The position numbers were made by a program, and so were the translations under genes. The notes under the pieces are model-generated. The model saw only the letters and a list, made by a program, of their open reading frames with translations. It was not told the origin of the DNA and ran no database searches. Positions 1 to 13,600 of a stretch of DNA of 64,000 nt are shown here, piece after piece. The DNA is from Rhopalosiphum padi. Its lineage: Eukaryota > Arthropoda > Insecta > Hemiptera > Aphididae. Numbering within the stretch: position 1 is the stretch's first letter; every line of letters starts with the position of its first letter. The stretch is from NCBI RefSeq assembly GCF_020882245.1, contig NC_083597.1, forward strand, positions 42,572,152-42,636,151, given 5' to 3'.

Positions 1-111
1 TTTACCGTCCGTCCGTCCGTCGTATCGCTCGTGCCGACGCTTCAGACCCGTATACTGATTAACGGTATCAACACCAGCAATAATCACAACAATAACAAAA
101 ATAACGTTATG
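1..111 (+). other. Putative 5' untranslated exon (3' end) with splice donor
   Basis: The first 111 bases are much richer in C and G than what follows, begin with a CCGT tandem run, then a CAA/AAC-rich leader-like stretch, and end in GTTATG directly before GTGAGTGTA (112-120), a near-consensus U1 donor. No long open frame crosses it, so it reads as 5' UTR. The last three bases are ATG. If joined to the acceptor at 21532, this ATG opens a short upstream ORF closing at TAA 21635-21637. Linking this exon to the coding exon at 21.5 kb is an inference from strand, splice sites and the lack of another gene between them. The true 5' end lies outside the window or is not recognisable. Confidence 0.45.
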
Positions 112-3100
112 GTGAGTGTAGCAGTTAAGTTGTATATCATGACCAGCCGATGTCTTGTTCTGGAACACGCGAGGGCCCGATGGGTCTTGTCGATTCGTTG
201 ATAATAATAATATTACTATCTTCGCCGACTTAAGTGTTAAATAATGTTGTAGACTTGTAGTGTCGTTGTCGTCGTCTTATTGCGTGACAACAATATTATT
301 TTAATGTTAATTGTCGTTGGGGTGATAGGGCAGATGACTTCAACCGTTTACATATTAAATATGTTGTTTTTCGCAATCGTAAAAAGAGTCCAGATAGCAA
401 CAAATTTGTTTAATGTTACGGCACAGCCAGATCTGAAGTTTTATGTTGCATATTTTTGCATATTTAGGTTTATTTTTACTTTCTGAGACACGTAATTAAG
501 GTTTTTTTTTGCCTTTTGAGGCATATTTCTTTTAATTGAGATATTTTCGGACGTTTTCATTTGAATTGCGTTTATAAAAACTATTTTCAGTTCTTACTAT
601 TTGATTACCATTTGAAAGCCTTCACGCACTGTTGCAGTGATGGTGTGGCGGGTCGATTGAGTATTTAATATACACAAGTACTGACTAAGGACTTAGTCGT
701 GACTTATTTTACGTGTTTATTGTTATACATTTAATTTATTATTATATTTATTAATTAGTACACCGTTAAAAAAAAAAAAAAAAAAACGTTATATAGCATA
801 AAATCTCTGGGTTTATAGGTGCTTGCATATTTTGTGTTTTTTCGAGGCTACGACACGTCCTTTGCACTAATTATTGCTGTCTCCGTTGTCGTTGTGGACG
901 TTTTGTTTCGACGGTCGTTACCTACACAATATTACTGTTACCAGAATTGTTACGATCTACGAGGTGCCTGTCTATTAATGGACATGCAAACGATGTTTTG
1001 AGTAAAAATTAATGTCTAGTCCGTATGTTTTTTCCATCGTTTGTTTGGTTATCAAAATCCAACTGACATTTATTGTCCCAGTAACATGTTTGCGGGATGT
1101 ATATCTGACACCCGCCGATCGTCGGTTTGCTGTTTTTTGTAACATCAACAGTCGAGGGGGATATATTATAATTGGTATTGTTGTACTGAATGTACTGGGA
1201 GGTTAGGCACCTTCGCACTGTGTACAAATGGCATGCTGAACGACTTTTAAATTTTAGGTAAAACAAAAAAATTAAGTATTCATCTACCCGCAATTTGAAT
1301 TTTTATGTTCTATGAATTATTTTTTTTTCACACCGAAAAACAACATTCTTATACTTATATAATATGTATTTTACGCACTCACCCATTTTAGACTCGAGGC
1401 AATTGTCACGAAAATACATTCTTCAGTATGTCACTGGTGTATATAGTATTGTACGATTAAATATAGGCAATAATTGCGACCGTATGACCAAAACGAATTG
1501 ACCCCAGTGATCGGTTAATGGGATAATTTTGTTAAACTTCCAATGTAGATTTTTTTACTCTGGATGTTCGATTGGTTACCGTGTACATACCTATCTATAT
1601 ACTGTGTTTCCAGGTCTCTGCGGGCTTTCTGTATGAATTAATATTGGAACAATTTTCCTATTTTACATGGTAAAGGCTATAGTATTTGATTGCATAATAT
1701 TCTTTGCACAAAATATATTCATTCTGAAGCATTATGATAATGCATACATTGTATCAATAATGCATTGAAATTTTTATTTAGAATGACAACGTATCTTTAT
1801 CCGGCATGGAAAGTGGATATCTGGATGTATTCTACAGAGACACCTGTGTATTTTCCTTCCGCTGTGTAGGTAATTTATTCAAAGTTTGCTGTCTACAAAG
1901 GGTTTTACTTGTGAACTCTATGAATAAATAATCGCATTTATAAACATTGTTGGTGTGCAACTTCCATCTAGTGCATCAAAAGGGACTAGAAAATTAGGAA
2001 GTAATATTTGGTTATTACTTATTTTATTAAAACGCAGACTGAATTACCTTGGTATTTTCAATAAAATATTCAAATAGGTAATTTTATTTTATAAATTATG
2101 GTTTTGAGTTTAATAATTACGTGATAACTTTATAAACATTTTGTAACACTGAAATATAATATAGTTGGTGGAGAGGTTTTTAAAAACCGGTTTAAAAAAC
2201 TGTTTTAATACACATAAAGGGTGAGATACCTTCGCGTGTTTCAACTTCCAATAACGTATACATTATGACATCATGTTATAAAAATGTTTGAATGTTTCTG
2301 AACGTCGTAGACATTATGATCCATAAAACATTGTATCAAGTTTAAATATTAGTTGTTTAATGTCTGGTTTCCAAAGTTCATTGATTACGTTAGAATGTAT
2401 TGTTTTTGTTGTGCTTAACATTTATTTTTAGTTTATGGTTGTTTATAAGTGCTTAAGTATAAATACTTTTCGGATATTTCTATTTTTTATTTTTTGCTAT
2501 TTATTTTGAAATCTATTCGAATAAAAGTATTTTGTATTATTTACAAATTTTGAATTTATAATTGTGAAATTTTGGTATACTTTAAGTGTATTTATTTTTG
2601 CATGTTTAATTCGCTGAATAATATATAATTATAACTTATAATATTTTGTGATATGAAATTATGATTAATAATCATTATTAACATTGTTGTTTATACCTAT
2701 AGAATACATATATTATGTAACAATTTAAGATATTGTATTATATAGAAATCAATATTGTGTTATATTTACAATTAGATGGATTTCGAAAGTTTTAAAATGA
2801 TTAGGTGGTTCATATTAAATAACAGTATAATATAATATTATTTACCTAGTTTATTTGTATAATCATTAAGGTACAAATGTACAATGTTCAATTATGCAAT
2901 CAGTTATATTTTTCGTCGTATAAATTATTATGATATACATAAATACATATTTATTATGCTATAATGTAAATACAAAAAAAAAATTAAAATCAAATTTGAT
3001 TAAACTATTTTTTTCTTCAAATTTTACTATCACAGAGAAAAATTTAAATTTCTTATTTTGTATAATTGGTACAAATTTACAATGTATAAAAAAATACTTA

Positions 3101-3659
3101 AGTAGATACATTATTTTCTGTTGCTGATAATTTGTGTGTATAAAGTATTTAAGGGTTATTGTATACAAAATGTTTAGTATCATGGTTGAGATTAGTATGA
3201 TAAATTTCAATAATGACGAATTTAGTATTTTGTTTTAATCATATTGTATAATTCAATAACTATATCATTGAAATACAATTCAATATTATTTGTTTTCATC
3301 AAACACGAAATAATTGATCTTGAAATGTAACTGTTTAATGTTAAAAATAATATGTATTAAGATGTATTTATTGACAATTTAAATATAATATATATAATAA
3401 ACCATTCAAAGATTATACTTGAATATGAACTTTTTTAGAGATTGACACGTGTAGGTTAAGTAAAAATATTTCAATATGTGTGTGTATAAGATATTAGATT
3501 TAAAGTTAGTAAAGTAATTCTAGTTATGCAATATACATAATTAGATTTTTTTTTAGGAATTCGAAAAAACTGCATAAAGTATAAACGTTTTAAATTCTGA
3601 CAAGGAATTGAAATTATTAATTCAAGATTAATCACATAATAGGTATATTATTTGCTTTT
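112..3659 (+). other. Intron 1, proximal AT-rich part
   Basis: AT-rich DNA with homopolymer runs (for example the A run at 769-786) and no exon-like stretch. Open frames at 280-486, 819-1001, 1009-1293 and 2930-3210 encode low-complexity or aromatic/Asn/Ile-rich peptides with no recognisable motif and are treated as chance ORFs. I see no RNA gene or complete mobile element here. Confidence 0.5.
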
Positions 3660-4280
3660 GAGTTAAGGGGATTGAAATGGCGATTTTCCTTTTTTGTCTA
3701 GCACACTCGCAACATAGGAATTTAGACGTGTATTCTATTAAACTTACTGAATGATCTAGTGAAGCAAAAATTATTCTTTAAACGGATTTGAACCTATCTT
3801 AAAGTGTTCCTCAGTTAAACTTTGCCACAATTTATTTATTTTTGATTTTAATTTCTCCAAAAATTAAAAAATGACAATTTTTAAATTATATTTTAGATTC
3901 TGAACGGAGTGATGAATGTATTTTAATGTTTAGAATTTTTAGAGATATAATTATCAATTTGATAAATTCGATAATGTTTTTAGCGTCTTTATTGCTTTAC
4001 TAGATCAATCGGTCATAAGTTCGATGCAATGAACACGTGTCTTAATTTTCCTATTGGTTACGCTTGTGTTTGTAGACGGACGGAAAATCACCATTCCCGT
4101 TTCCTTGAAACTACATAAAACAATTTGCTGGCGTGAGCATAGTGAGACGAGTTTTTAAAACTCCAAAGCTTCTGTTTGACTGTGATTTTTATAGATATAC
4201 CACCTTTTTTTCAGTTTTTAACCGACGACGCCGTGGAAACTGCTTTTGCATAGCTTCCACGGCGCATAGATATACCACCT
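3660..4280. repeat. Probable dispersed repeat block with GC-rich hairpin
   Basis: Texture differs from the flanks. It holds a CACTCGCAACATAGG segment, an ATTCTGAACGGAGTGATGAATG segment (3898-3919), a G/C-rich tract at about 4015-4140 and a near-perfect hairpin CGCCGTGGAA...TTCCACGGCG at about 4229-4264. A 15-bp direct repeat ATAGATATACCACCT occurs at 4191-4205 and 4266-4280, bracketing the hairpin. The word around 3900 is one I associate with dispersed aphid repeats, from memory only. No coding capacity is seen. It may be a non-autonomous element, with the 15-bp repeats as duplication or internal repeat units. Confidence 0.4.
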
Positions 4281-6739
4281 ATATGTAATAATAAAATACT
4301 TAATATAATAAAAAATGATAACATTTACTTCTATTAAATAATTTATATTCCTTTTATAAATGCCTTTTTGGAATAAAAGTAAAGTAAATTTATTATTGGT
4401 TGTGATGTATGGTAAATAAGAAAATTTATTAAATTTAATGATTAAGTAAAAATTTTAGTAGTATTTTTTATCTTTTAGTTTTTTAAATTACGTTAACATT
4501 AATTTAATTTTGAAAGAAAATAAGCCTTTATCAAAACATTTGCCTTTTGTTCACGTACATTTTATTTTTCCCGGACATTTGCATGGCGAATCAATTTATG
4601 TTTTTTGTATTTTGTTAATAATTATTCAAATATTTTGGTATGAATAATTTTATTTAATATATATACTAGTTAACTAATTATAGGGTGGTATAGTTTATTT
4701 TTTTATTTTTATTAATTAGGACTTAAAAGTTATTTAATTTAATATAACTATATAATAATTAATAATTTATGAAATTTGAGCAATAAAGTAAGTAAATATT
4801 ATTATTTTTTTCTGTTTATTCAGGTTTATAAATTAATATTATCAGCGTAGTGTGAATATTTTCACATTATTGCTAAATAATAATATTATTATTATTTCAC
4901 ATTCTCAATAAGCGCAGTTGTTATTATCTTGTCGTTTCTGTCTCGTCTAGTCGTGTGTTATAAGTTTTTATATGATTACCCGTTTATACGCTTCGCCACA
5001 ATTTAAAGCCCTTCAGGGACGTTATTAGTTAACATACAATTGGTATACGGTTATTGTAATCAGATTAGAGTTCGTATTACTGGAGTACTAGGAACATCAG
5101 CATATAATGAAGGGCCTATATGGTATTTTTTTTTATAATGTAGGTTGTTTCACGGTTTTTTAAACTTTTTTAAGTGATGTCTTAAGTGAAGGGGTCTTTG
5201 GAAACTTTATACTTTATTACCCAACCATCTAGTAAAAGTCTGGAGTCTGGACATTATAAAAAGAACCTTGTAACATTGTAATGTGCAGTTTCCTCAACAC
5301 ATTAATATTTTAATATAGTGAATTGTATTATTTATTTATTTAAAAAAATGTATATTTATGAATATATTTTTAAGATAGAAGTTTCTTGTCACACTATAAC
5401 TTGTAATTATGAAAATATTGAAAACTGAAAATATAGTTTATTTAATAATTATTATAGTTTTTATCAAAAAATTAACACTGTATGAAAAAATAAAAACAAA
5501 TATGTATATATATTATGAAGTTGAAACTACGATTTTTATCAATTTAGGTAAATAATATACTTCGTTCATCATTGTACAATTCATCAATGTATTAGGAATT
5601 AGGATATATCAAGATATTCTAAACAGTTCAGTAATTTCATCAAAGACATAGTTTATAACATATAATATAAAGATGATGAAATAAATAAATGATTATCGTT
5701 TCGAATTTAAACGTTTTAAACTATAGACAGAAGTTAATACAATTTGTTAACTATTAAGTTTATACGATATGTGTTCTACATTTCTTAAACTCAATTTAGC
5801 TTTTCAATTTTAAATGATTCACTGTCTTTATTACTTTATGTATAGAATGATGTAATTTGCCTAAATTTTCAATGTTAAAGCTTGTTTAATTATTTAAATT
5901 TAAGTTAATTATTGTTTATTGTTTGATTTAAAATAGGTTTACTGTATTTTAAATATAAATGCAGATAATATAATAATTGACAAAATATAACAGGACTTCT
6001 GGTTTTGATTTAACACAATTTAATGCTAATCTTCATTATTATGCGATTTATTTTTAATGGATATAATTATGTATATTATCATTGTCTAATGTTTAATCTA
6101 TATTCGATGATATTATCTAATTAAAGGGCTGTATAGCCCATAAATATTTAGCAATTTAAAGTGGCAAGGTACTAGGGTAATATAGATTTCATTATCCAGT
6201 ATTAAAGTGAACCTTTGGGAGGCACTAAATATGTAATAATATATATTTAAATCATGAACTTATATTTTCTATGGATTATACCTATGTATACGCTTCTAAA
6301 TCAAAGTATAATGAAACGAATGAGAAAGTTATCGGCATTTGTTGTAATAATTTAGTACGATAAAATGTGTCTTATATTAGTGTTGAAAGAAAAAATAATT
6401 TTCAAATAATTTAATTATTCATAAAACCATAAATAATAAATAATAATAAACAATAACTCGTAGTTTTTTGGCATTCGTTTAATTATTTACCTGCAGTTCA
6501 GCTGTGTTTCAGTATACGCATGTTATGTTTTTATTTCAACGTCTTATGGGGGTTTTATTTGATTAAAAAATATGCGTAAGATTGAAAGTTTGCGAAAAAC
6601 GGTTTTTGTTGCGTATCCGACTAAATAATTTAACGATATCCATTGTACGCGTTTCCGGAGTAGTTTTTATCATGATATTTTTCGTACAATTTAAAACGGT
6701 TAAAACAATAATGTTATTGTTATTATTGTTAATTTTTTT
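4281..6739 (+). other. Intron 1, AT-rich stretch
   Basis: Low-complexity AT-rich DNA. Only minor structures are visible, such as GGGCTGTATAGCCC at 6126-6139 (a 5-bp inverted repeat). No exon with matching splice sites and codon-like composition was found. Confidence 0.5.
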
Positions 6740-7420
6740 TTTTTTATCGGACGCGCACACAACTAGTGCGGTTACACGTGTGTACGCGCGTAAAAACAGA
6801 GTCCGTCGGGTGGCGCGGAAAACAAAGGATGACTACGGCGCGATTGGTGGCGGAAGCGGGTTGGGTTAGTGGGTCGGTACACGTGTACTGTGAGCGGAGG
6901 GGAGGGGGTAGGTTTTACTTTAAGCATGACATTATTATCCCTTGGCCACGGTTTTTTCGATTCGGATGTCGTTTAATATTCGTAAAACATTATTACGAAA
7001 TGATTATATCGTTTGGAATTAAACGCGACGATAAAACCACGTCCGCGCGGCGTTCGCCCGGACCGACGATGTACGACGGTGGTGCTCTGCCCCGGTGTCC
7101 GACGTTATATTATTATTATACAAATTAAAACCGATTACAATACGTCGTTTAAATTGCTATGCGCCGTATACCGATTTATGGGCTTTAATGCGTATTCGTC
7201 GCCGCGCCCTAACCGTGGTGGATGTGCGGGCGGCGCGGGCGGGCGGTCATGTCGGCAGCACGTGTCCGACCGAATGACGCATGCGCTCAGTGCGGGCTAT
7301 TGATCCTCTCGGGCGCGCGCCGTCATCCTCTCCGCCCGTATTGCGGTCAACTCGCCGGGGCGGCGGCGGTCACCCCGCCCCTCACCCCGCGACAATTCCC
7401 GTATCACCCATTTCCGCGTC

Positions 7421-7450
7421 TCTCGCTCGCTCGCTCGCTCACTCGCTCTC
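7421..7450. repeat. (CTCG)n microsatellite
   Basis: Tandem CTCG/CTCA units inside the CpG island. This is a pyrimidine-rich strand common in promoter-proximal DNA. Confidence 0.8.
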
Positions 7451-7476
7451 TTCATCCGTTTCCTCTGCCGCTGTTC

Positions 7477-7507
7477 CGTCGTCATCGTCGTTGTCGTCGT
7501 CGTCGTG
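7477..7507. repeat. (CGT)n trinucleotide repeat
   Basis: Imperfect CGT/CGTT tandem array inside the CpG island. It generates Arg- or Ser-rich spurious frames. Confidence 0.8.
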
Positions 7508-7670
7508 CCCACCGCTGCGGCTGTTCTGTCCGGCCGCCACTGTTCTCGGGTGTTTGTTTCGGCGACTATTCGCCGCCGCACGTGTCGTCGTCGTACCAGC
7601 GCCGCCCAAACATCGCTGCGCCCACGACGACGGTGACGTTGTGTTGAAGACGGTTTGAAATGCAAAAAAA

Positions 7671-10600
7671 AAAATAAAAAAATATATATACCTTAAATCG
7701 GCTATGAAATGCGTCCTGCCGATGACGAGTGGCAGGAATAAAAACTATACTATTTTTATTTAATATATTTTTTATTCAATTTTCTTTTGTAATAGCGTAA
7801 CATTAAACTGGTTAATGAACTGATATATATAAAAAAAATATATATATTTATTGCGTTTATTACGAAATTACCGCCTTATAAGCTAGTGTCTCTCCGGTAC
7901 TATATTATTTATTATTATTATATTTAATTATAAACGGTATATTATATTCTCTTTACTATATTGACTATATATTTTATTATTCTTACATTGCTCAATATCG
8001 CAACGCGAAACCTCGCATAATGTCTATATTGAGAATAATGTGCATACATAAAATTTTGCTTACGTGTGAAGGCGCCTCTTAATATGCACTTGATTTTTTA
8101 GTTTTTAACTATACAATATTATAAGGTTTCCCGTTATTTTTCGTAGCAAACAATTTTACTTATCATTTCTTAGCTTATTAGAGCTATTTATAGGTTATGT
8201 TTATTATTTGTTTTTTAATCGTTTAAACGTATTCAAGCAATTATTATAGTTTCATACAGTTATTTTAGCCCTGATGTATTGGTGAGCGATTTTGAATAAT
8301 TATAGATGGAACCTGGTTGAAGTGTTTGTTTTTTGAGATTGATAATAAGTTAAATCTTGGATGTGAAGCCAATTTCTGTTAATTTCTTTTTGGATTATAG
8401 TAGAGTACTTTTTAAAAATCTCGTCATTCTTTATTTTGTCGCTTAACATTAGTAAACAATAATATTAGCTATTTATGGGATTTGATATTTTTTTGTATCA
8501 ATATTGTAAGAATTTTTTATGTATATGTATATAGTTTGAAATACTTGTGTAGGAAGTTGCACAAATTAGTTTTTATTACGGTAACCTTATTTTGATGTTA
8601 TTTTTAAGAGGTAGTAGTTTTTTTTAATTTTTTTAGTTTTTTTCCCCAAAGATTATCTATCAAAAGACGTAAACTGTGAAAAAAGTATTAGTCATCTCAA
8701 AATTGTTGATCTTAATTGAAATTATAATCGTTTTTTAATATAATGATTTATCATTACATTCTTAAATGTAAAGTGATGATAATTATAATACAAGATACTT
8801 GTTATGAGCTTAGTGAAGCGAGACACATGCTCAATACATAGGTATTCATCATTGAATCCTGCTTATCCTTTTTAATACATTAATATTTATGCAACTCGTG
8901 ATTTTCATCTCGTCGATGCGTGTGTAAAATTTACATATTACATATACGTCGAATTTTTAATTTTCACATTATTTTTATTGTTCATCACATTATTTCTACG
9001 TGAATTTGTATAGAAGCATAATATATTATAATGTTATTGCACAAGCTTGTTGTGCTTACGTATTGTTTCATTATTATTAGCACATCACCCATAAGCGTTT
9101 AAAAATGTATACGTATAATAGATAGATATAGGAAAATTTTAATTTTGTCATCTCGTTTACAGCCTCTTCTTTTAACAGCATATTTTTATAATTCTATAAA
9201 TCAAAATTTTAAATGTTGCCCTTAGTGATCGCCTATCTCGCTGTAGGTACCTATAAAAGTCAAGTTTAAAAAAAATGGTATATTATATTATGCTTTTCTG
9301 ATCAGTTTTATTAAGAAAATTGTAATGTTTTGTTTGAATATTTGAATAGTAATTACGAAGTGTATATTATAATATTATTGTAAAATCGTATCATGAATCA
9401 GGAAGTAGATACTTTACATTGTTTAAAAGAGAATACCTAGTTTCCGTGCATGTCGACTAACAGTTACAGCTGTTCATTACCACGACTCCCCCCCACACAC
9501 AGACACACGTCTAATTTGAGGTCGACGTTGTCCTAAGAACCTATTTAAACTTTTAAAATTAGGTTAGGTTACCAAACGAAAGCTGGATATTTTATTTTGG
9601 AATATAGTATTTTGTATCTTTTATAGTTTATAGTACAATTAAATTTAAACATTAGATGATTAAACGTAGATCATGCATAGGATACCTATTATAATACGAT
9701 TATTAAACAATACAGTGGTTAATTTGAATTATATTATAGCTACATAGATATTTCAATACAAAATGATACAATAGTTTCAAAATTTAGAAGAATCAAAAAT
9801 CATATTCAATTTAAAATTGGTATTACACTACACAAAGTATTAACTTTCATCTATTTATTTGCAAACTTATATTTCAAAAAAAATTCAGTTTTTACTGTTG
9901 ATATTCATTTTTTGAACATGAAGGATTGAAATTTATTATATATTATAATGTAAGTACTTCACAGTTTTTACTAGAACTTGATATACCTTTTATCAAATGA
10001 CTTATTAATTTTCCAATAGAATTTATACTTTATAGGTTTATAAAAAAGTCTCTTTATTTACTTATTTTTTCAAATACTCTCAAAATATGTCTTATAACTG
10101 ATTTTAAATTTACTATAGTTTAATTCATTACTATATGTATCACAACACCCTACCTATAAGTAGTTCACCATAAATTTTTTGCTATCCATTGTGAGAAGAA
10201 TAATTTTCATTTGTTATAGTCATGTATTGTGGTCATAAGTTTGTTTAATCATGTTTATAAATTGTTATTGAAGTTCCATGAAAAGATTCTGTTTTATTTC
10301 TTTTTGTATATACCTAATATATATATATTATATTATTATTATTATTATATTGTATTATATAATATATAATTTAAATCGTGTTCAGAATTTCCATTATTTT
10401 TTTGTAAAATTTAATTAATTTTTAGCACTAGTTTAATTAATTAAGTAGATAAATAGTTTTTAAGGTAATATAATATATTAATATCTATATATATATTTAA
10501 ATTTCGTACAATACATTGTATAATATATGTGATAGTCGTTATCTATTTTTATCAGTTATTTATTATTTATGTTCATACATTTTTGTAGAAAAGCAAGTTT

Positions 10601-13600
10601 AATGTCCAATTAATAATTATTATATTCTAATATTTATATGAGCCATATATAATTATAATTACTGTATTAAAAAATGATCTATAATATGATGTAGTTATGT
10701 AATTATCATTTTGATGTTTAACACTGAATAAATTCATCAATTTGTTTAATTTTGCGGATGAGAAATCTCTTGTAAAAGGCGTGTTTATGGATATTTTATC
10801 CGGTCTAAAGGGAGAGTCGTTTTCATAATAAGGGACGATGGTAAACACAGGTCATTGTTTCGTCACGACGTGTAAACATTGTAGGTAGGTACGTGTTTTT
10901 ATTCAACATATGGTCCGGTGAGGTGGGTGGACATTATAATAAGCCCGATCGTGGATAATAATGCTCTTTAGTTTGGTCGATTAAATTGTGTTGCACAATT
11001 ATTTATCAGAAAACGGTTTTATTGGTGGTTTAAAACTAGATATTTGTACTTACCTACTGTAGTTTAAATTAGTATAGCATGTAAATACAAATTGAATACA
11101 CCAGTATTGTGATACATTTTTCCTTAAGTAATAATCTATTGTATAGCGAAGTTGTGTGCGAAGTGAAACTAACACTCATCACCATGTGTTTGTAAATCCA
11201 GACAAGACTTTTGCTACTATTTGTAATAAGTAATAACTATACGCTTTTATTATATGGTCAGATAAGAACTAGTCCGAAACTAATATTGGGTGTTTGCATG
11301 GCGTGTGCAAACTTGAATGAATAATTGTGTTGGAAGTTAAAAGAGCAAAAGTATTAGTACTGGATAATTAAAAAGTTTTCTTTTTTGTTCAAAACGCTGA
11401 TAGCAGGTCTGTGCAAGCGGAATGGACGAAATATTTCATAAAACATTTTACACCATCATCCGGCTTTGCGGCGCGTATACTTTCTAACAAAAGTTTTGCA
11501 GTTCTAAACCTTGCCTTCCTACTTTTCAGTTGCCTTTATCAGTGAACAGAAAATACCGGCAAGACCTCTGAGCGTAGGCTAATTGGACGTGTTTAACCAA
11601 ACTGCTATGGCATTATTAATGTGAACTGTGCCAAAGCTATAAAGTACATATGTGCATTACGCACAGAATTGTTGTTGACCAAAGTTTGAGAATCAAAGAC
11701 ACTTTCCCAATGTATTTGAAATTATAGCTATAACTTATAACGAATATTGGAATACGTATAAATTTAAAAATGTCAATATTGAAGAATCAGATAAAGTTTT
11801 TAAACTGAGTGATAACTAAATGTTGATAAGAATTGAGAATTTACTTTTTTATAGAAGATTCTAATTTTTTACCTATTTTTATTTTTCACTTTAAGAATGT
11901 ATTTAAAATTAAGATTTGTATAAGCTATTTTAGTAGTTATATAATATATATATATATATATATAATTAAATATAATTGTTGGTATAACTACGTTTGTTGT
12001 GATTTATTGTCTTCATTATTATTATTATAAATAGCGTCAAAATCTAGCTTTTTATTTTATTTATTGTATGTGTCTTTAATGTCGATTTTATCTACTACCT
12101 TGATCACTCGAATTGTATTTTTTCACAAATTCTTATTTTTGAGTTGGGTATGTACAAACTTATGAGAAGTTAAAAAGAAGTTAAATTTATATAGGTACAT
12201 TTACTATAAGTACAATGAAATTTATTTTGAAAAATATCTATGTAAAGCTGCAGTGAAATGAAAAATATTCTTGGCAAATTGTGTGATAGGATCTTACATC
12301 TTCATTTTTAGTGTTAGTTCATCTAGTCATATTTATAGTAAAATAAAATATCACTAATTATTTGTTATATGTACGTGGTAAGTGCTATCTGATAATTTAA
12401 AAAGAATAAAAAAATGTATATTAATTTAAGATTTATTAGTTGTTTTGGTTTTTTTTATTTAACATTCTAAACTTAGCTAATTAATTTGTATTAATTGTTG
12501 GGATAGGCGAATTTTTGATTCGGTAATATGCAATTTGTATAGTTGTCAAATGACTGTAATAAGAGTTTGATACTAAGAGACAAGTAAAACGAGATAATAA
12601 CATTATAGTATGATCATGGATTATATTTTATTCAAAACAATTATCCGCGTTAAATCTAATGAGTCTTTTGTATATCATACGTGAATACAAGACGCATTTA
12701 ATTGCTTTAATCTGGAACAAGTCATTTTGAGTTTTCAGAGTAAGTTTTTCAAAGAGACTTAAGAACAAAAAATTTTAATCATTTTCCATAGTTAAAAAAT
12801 GGAAGATATTTTTATAGAAATAGCAACAAAAATGAAATGTTAAGAGTATATCTTTCAACATAAAAATTTGAAGATCTATTTCAGGACTTTCAAAAAAATT
12901 CTTTTTTACAAAATATTTTTTACTGAACGTTATTGAAAATGTACAAGTATTACAGTAGATAAATAATATAGTAATTAATATTTATAGCAATTGAAATTTA
13001 AGAACCATTGTAGTGAAAGGACTGAATTACTTCTAATAAAAAGTAAAAAATTCTTAGTATTTTTCATAATAATTGGGAATAACAAAAAAAAAAAAATATA
13101 AGGAAAATTTAAAATTTTTCCCGCTAAACTAGTTTTTAACAGTATAGATTTTGTTTTGATATTTTAACTAAAAAAAAATTAATAACTGTAGAGACTTAAA
13201 AAAACGCTCACTGAATAATTATATTAATATTTTATAAACACCATGCATTTTTCAAAATAATTAGAACATTTTAGGCACCTATACATTTTTTTATATTAAT
13301 TGTAATTAATAATTTTCTAACTTTTTCAAATAGATAAACATTTCTTAATTTAATTCAAAATTTCACGCCTGATACGAGAATTGCAATTTCCCCACCCCTG
13401 CAATAAACAATAATTATTACTTATTGGATATACTTAAAAAATTTTTTTTTTTTTTATGAGATAATAATACATAATTTCGTCGATATCGTCTTTGACATTT
13501 TGTAGTTCACTCATAATAAACGTAAGGACTCTTGGGATATTGTCAAGAACACCTCATTAAAAATATATCGTGATGTATATATTTTACTTGAAATTCTTAG

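Larger units (their letters stand above)
6740..7670 (+). promoter_or_regulatory. CpG-rich island, probable promoter / 5' exon region
   Basis: This is the strongest compositional anomaly in the window, with about 900 bp dense in CG dinucleotides inside AT-rich DNA. It contains four CACGTG E-boxes (6775-6780, 6880-6885, 7259-7264, 7579-7584), the first two within 111 bp and one inside a 12-bp palindrome GTACACGTGTAC at 6877-6888. It also has an NRF-1/Ewg-like ACGCATGCGC at 7277-7286 immediately before an arthropod initiator TCAGT at 7287-7291. Long overlapping frames on both strands (7222-7647 +, 7281-7658 +, 7297-7665 -) encode Arg/Pro/Ser-rich low-complexity peptides and reflect scarcity of AT-rich stop codons, not genes. 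In a methylating insect genome, CpG retention suggests an unmethylated promoter. No clear splice donor was found, so the transcript it would start is uncertain. Confidence 0.6.

Noticed and set aside
7222..7665. Overlapping 120-140 codon frames on both strands of the CpG island
   Set aside because: They are Arg/Pro/Ser/Thr-rich low-complexity readings of microsatellites. Long frames on both strands at once reflect GC-rich DNA with few stop codons.
9559..9570. TTAGG-like tandem (insect telomere unit)
   Set aside because: Only about two units; far too short for telomeric DNA.
11515..11640. Possible exon after a strong polypyrimidine-CAG at about 11528
   Set aside because: Only 13 open codons in the best frame and no clear donor; treated as a GC-enriched islet.
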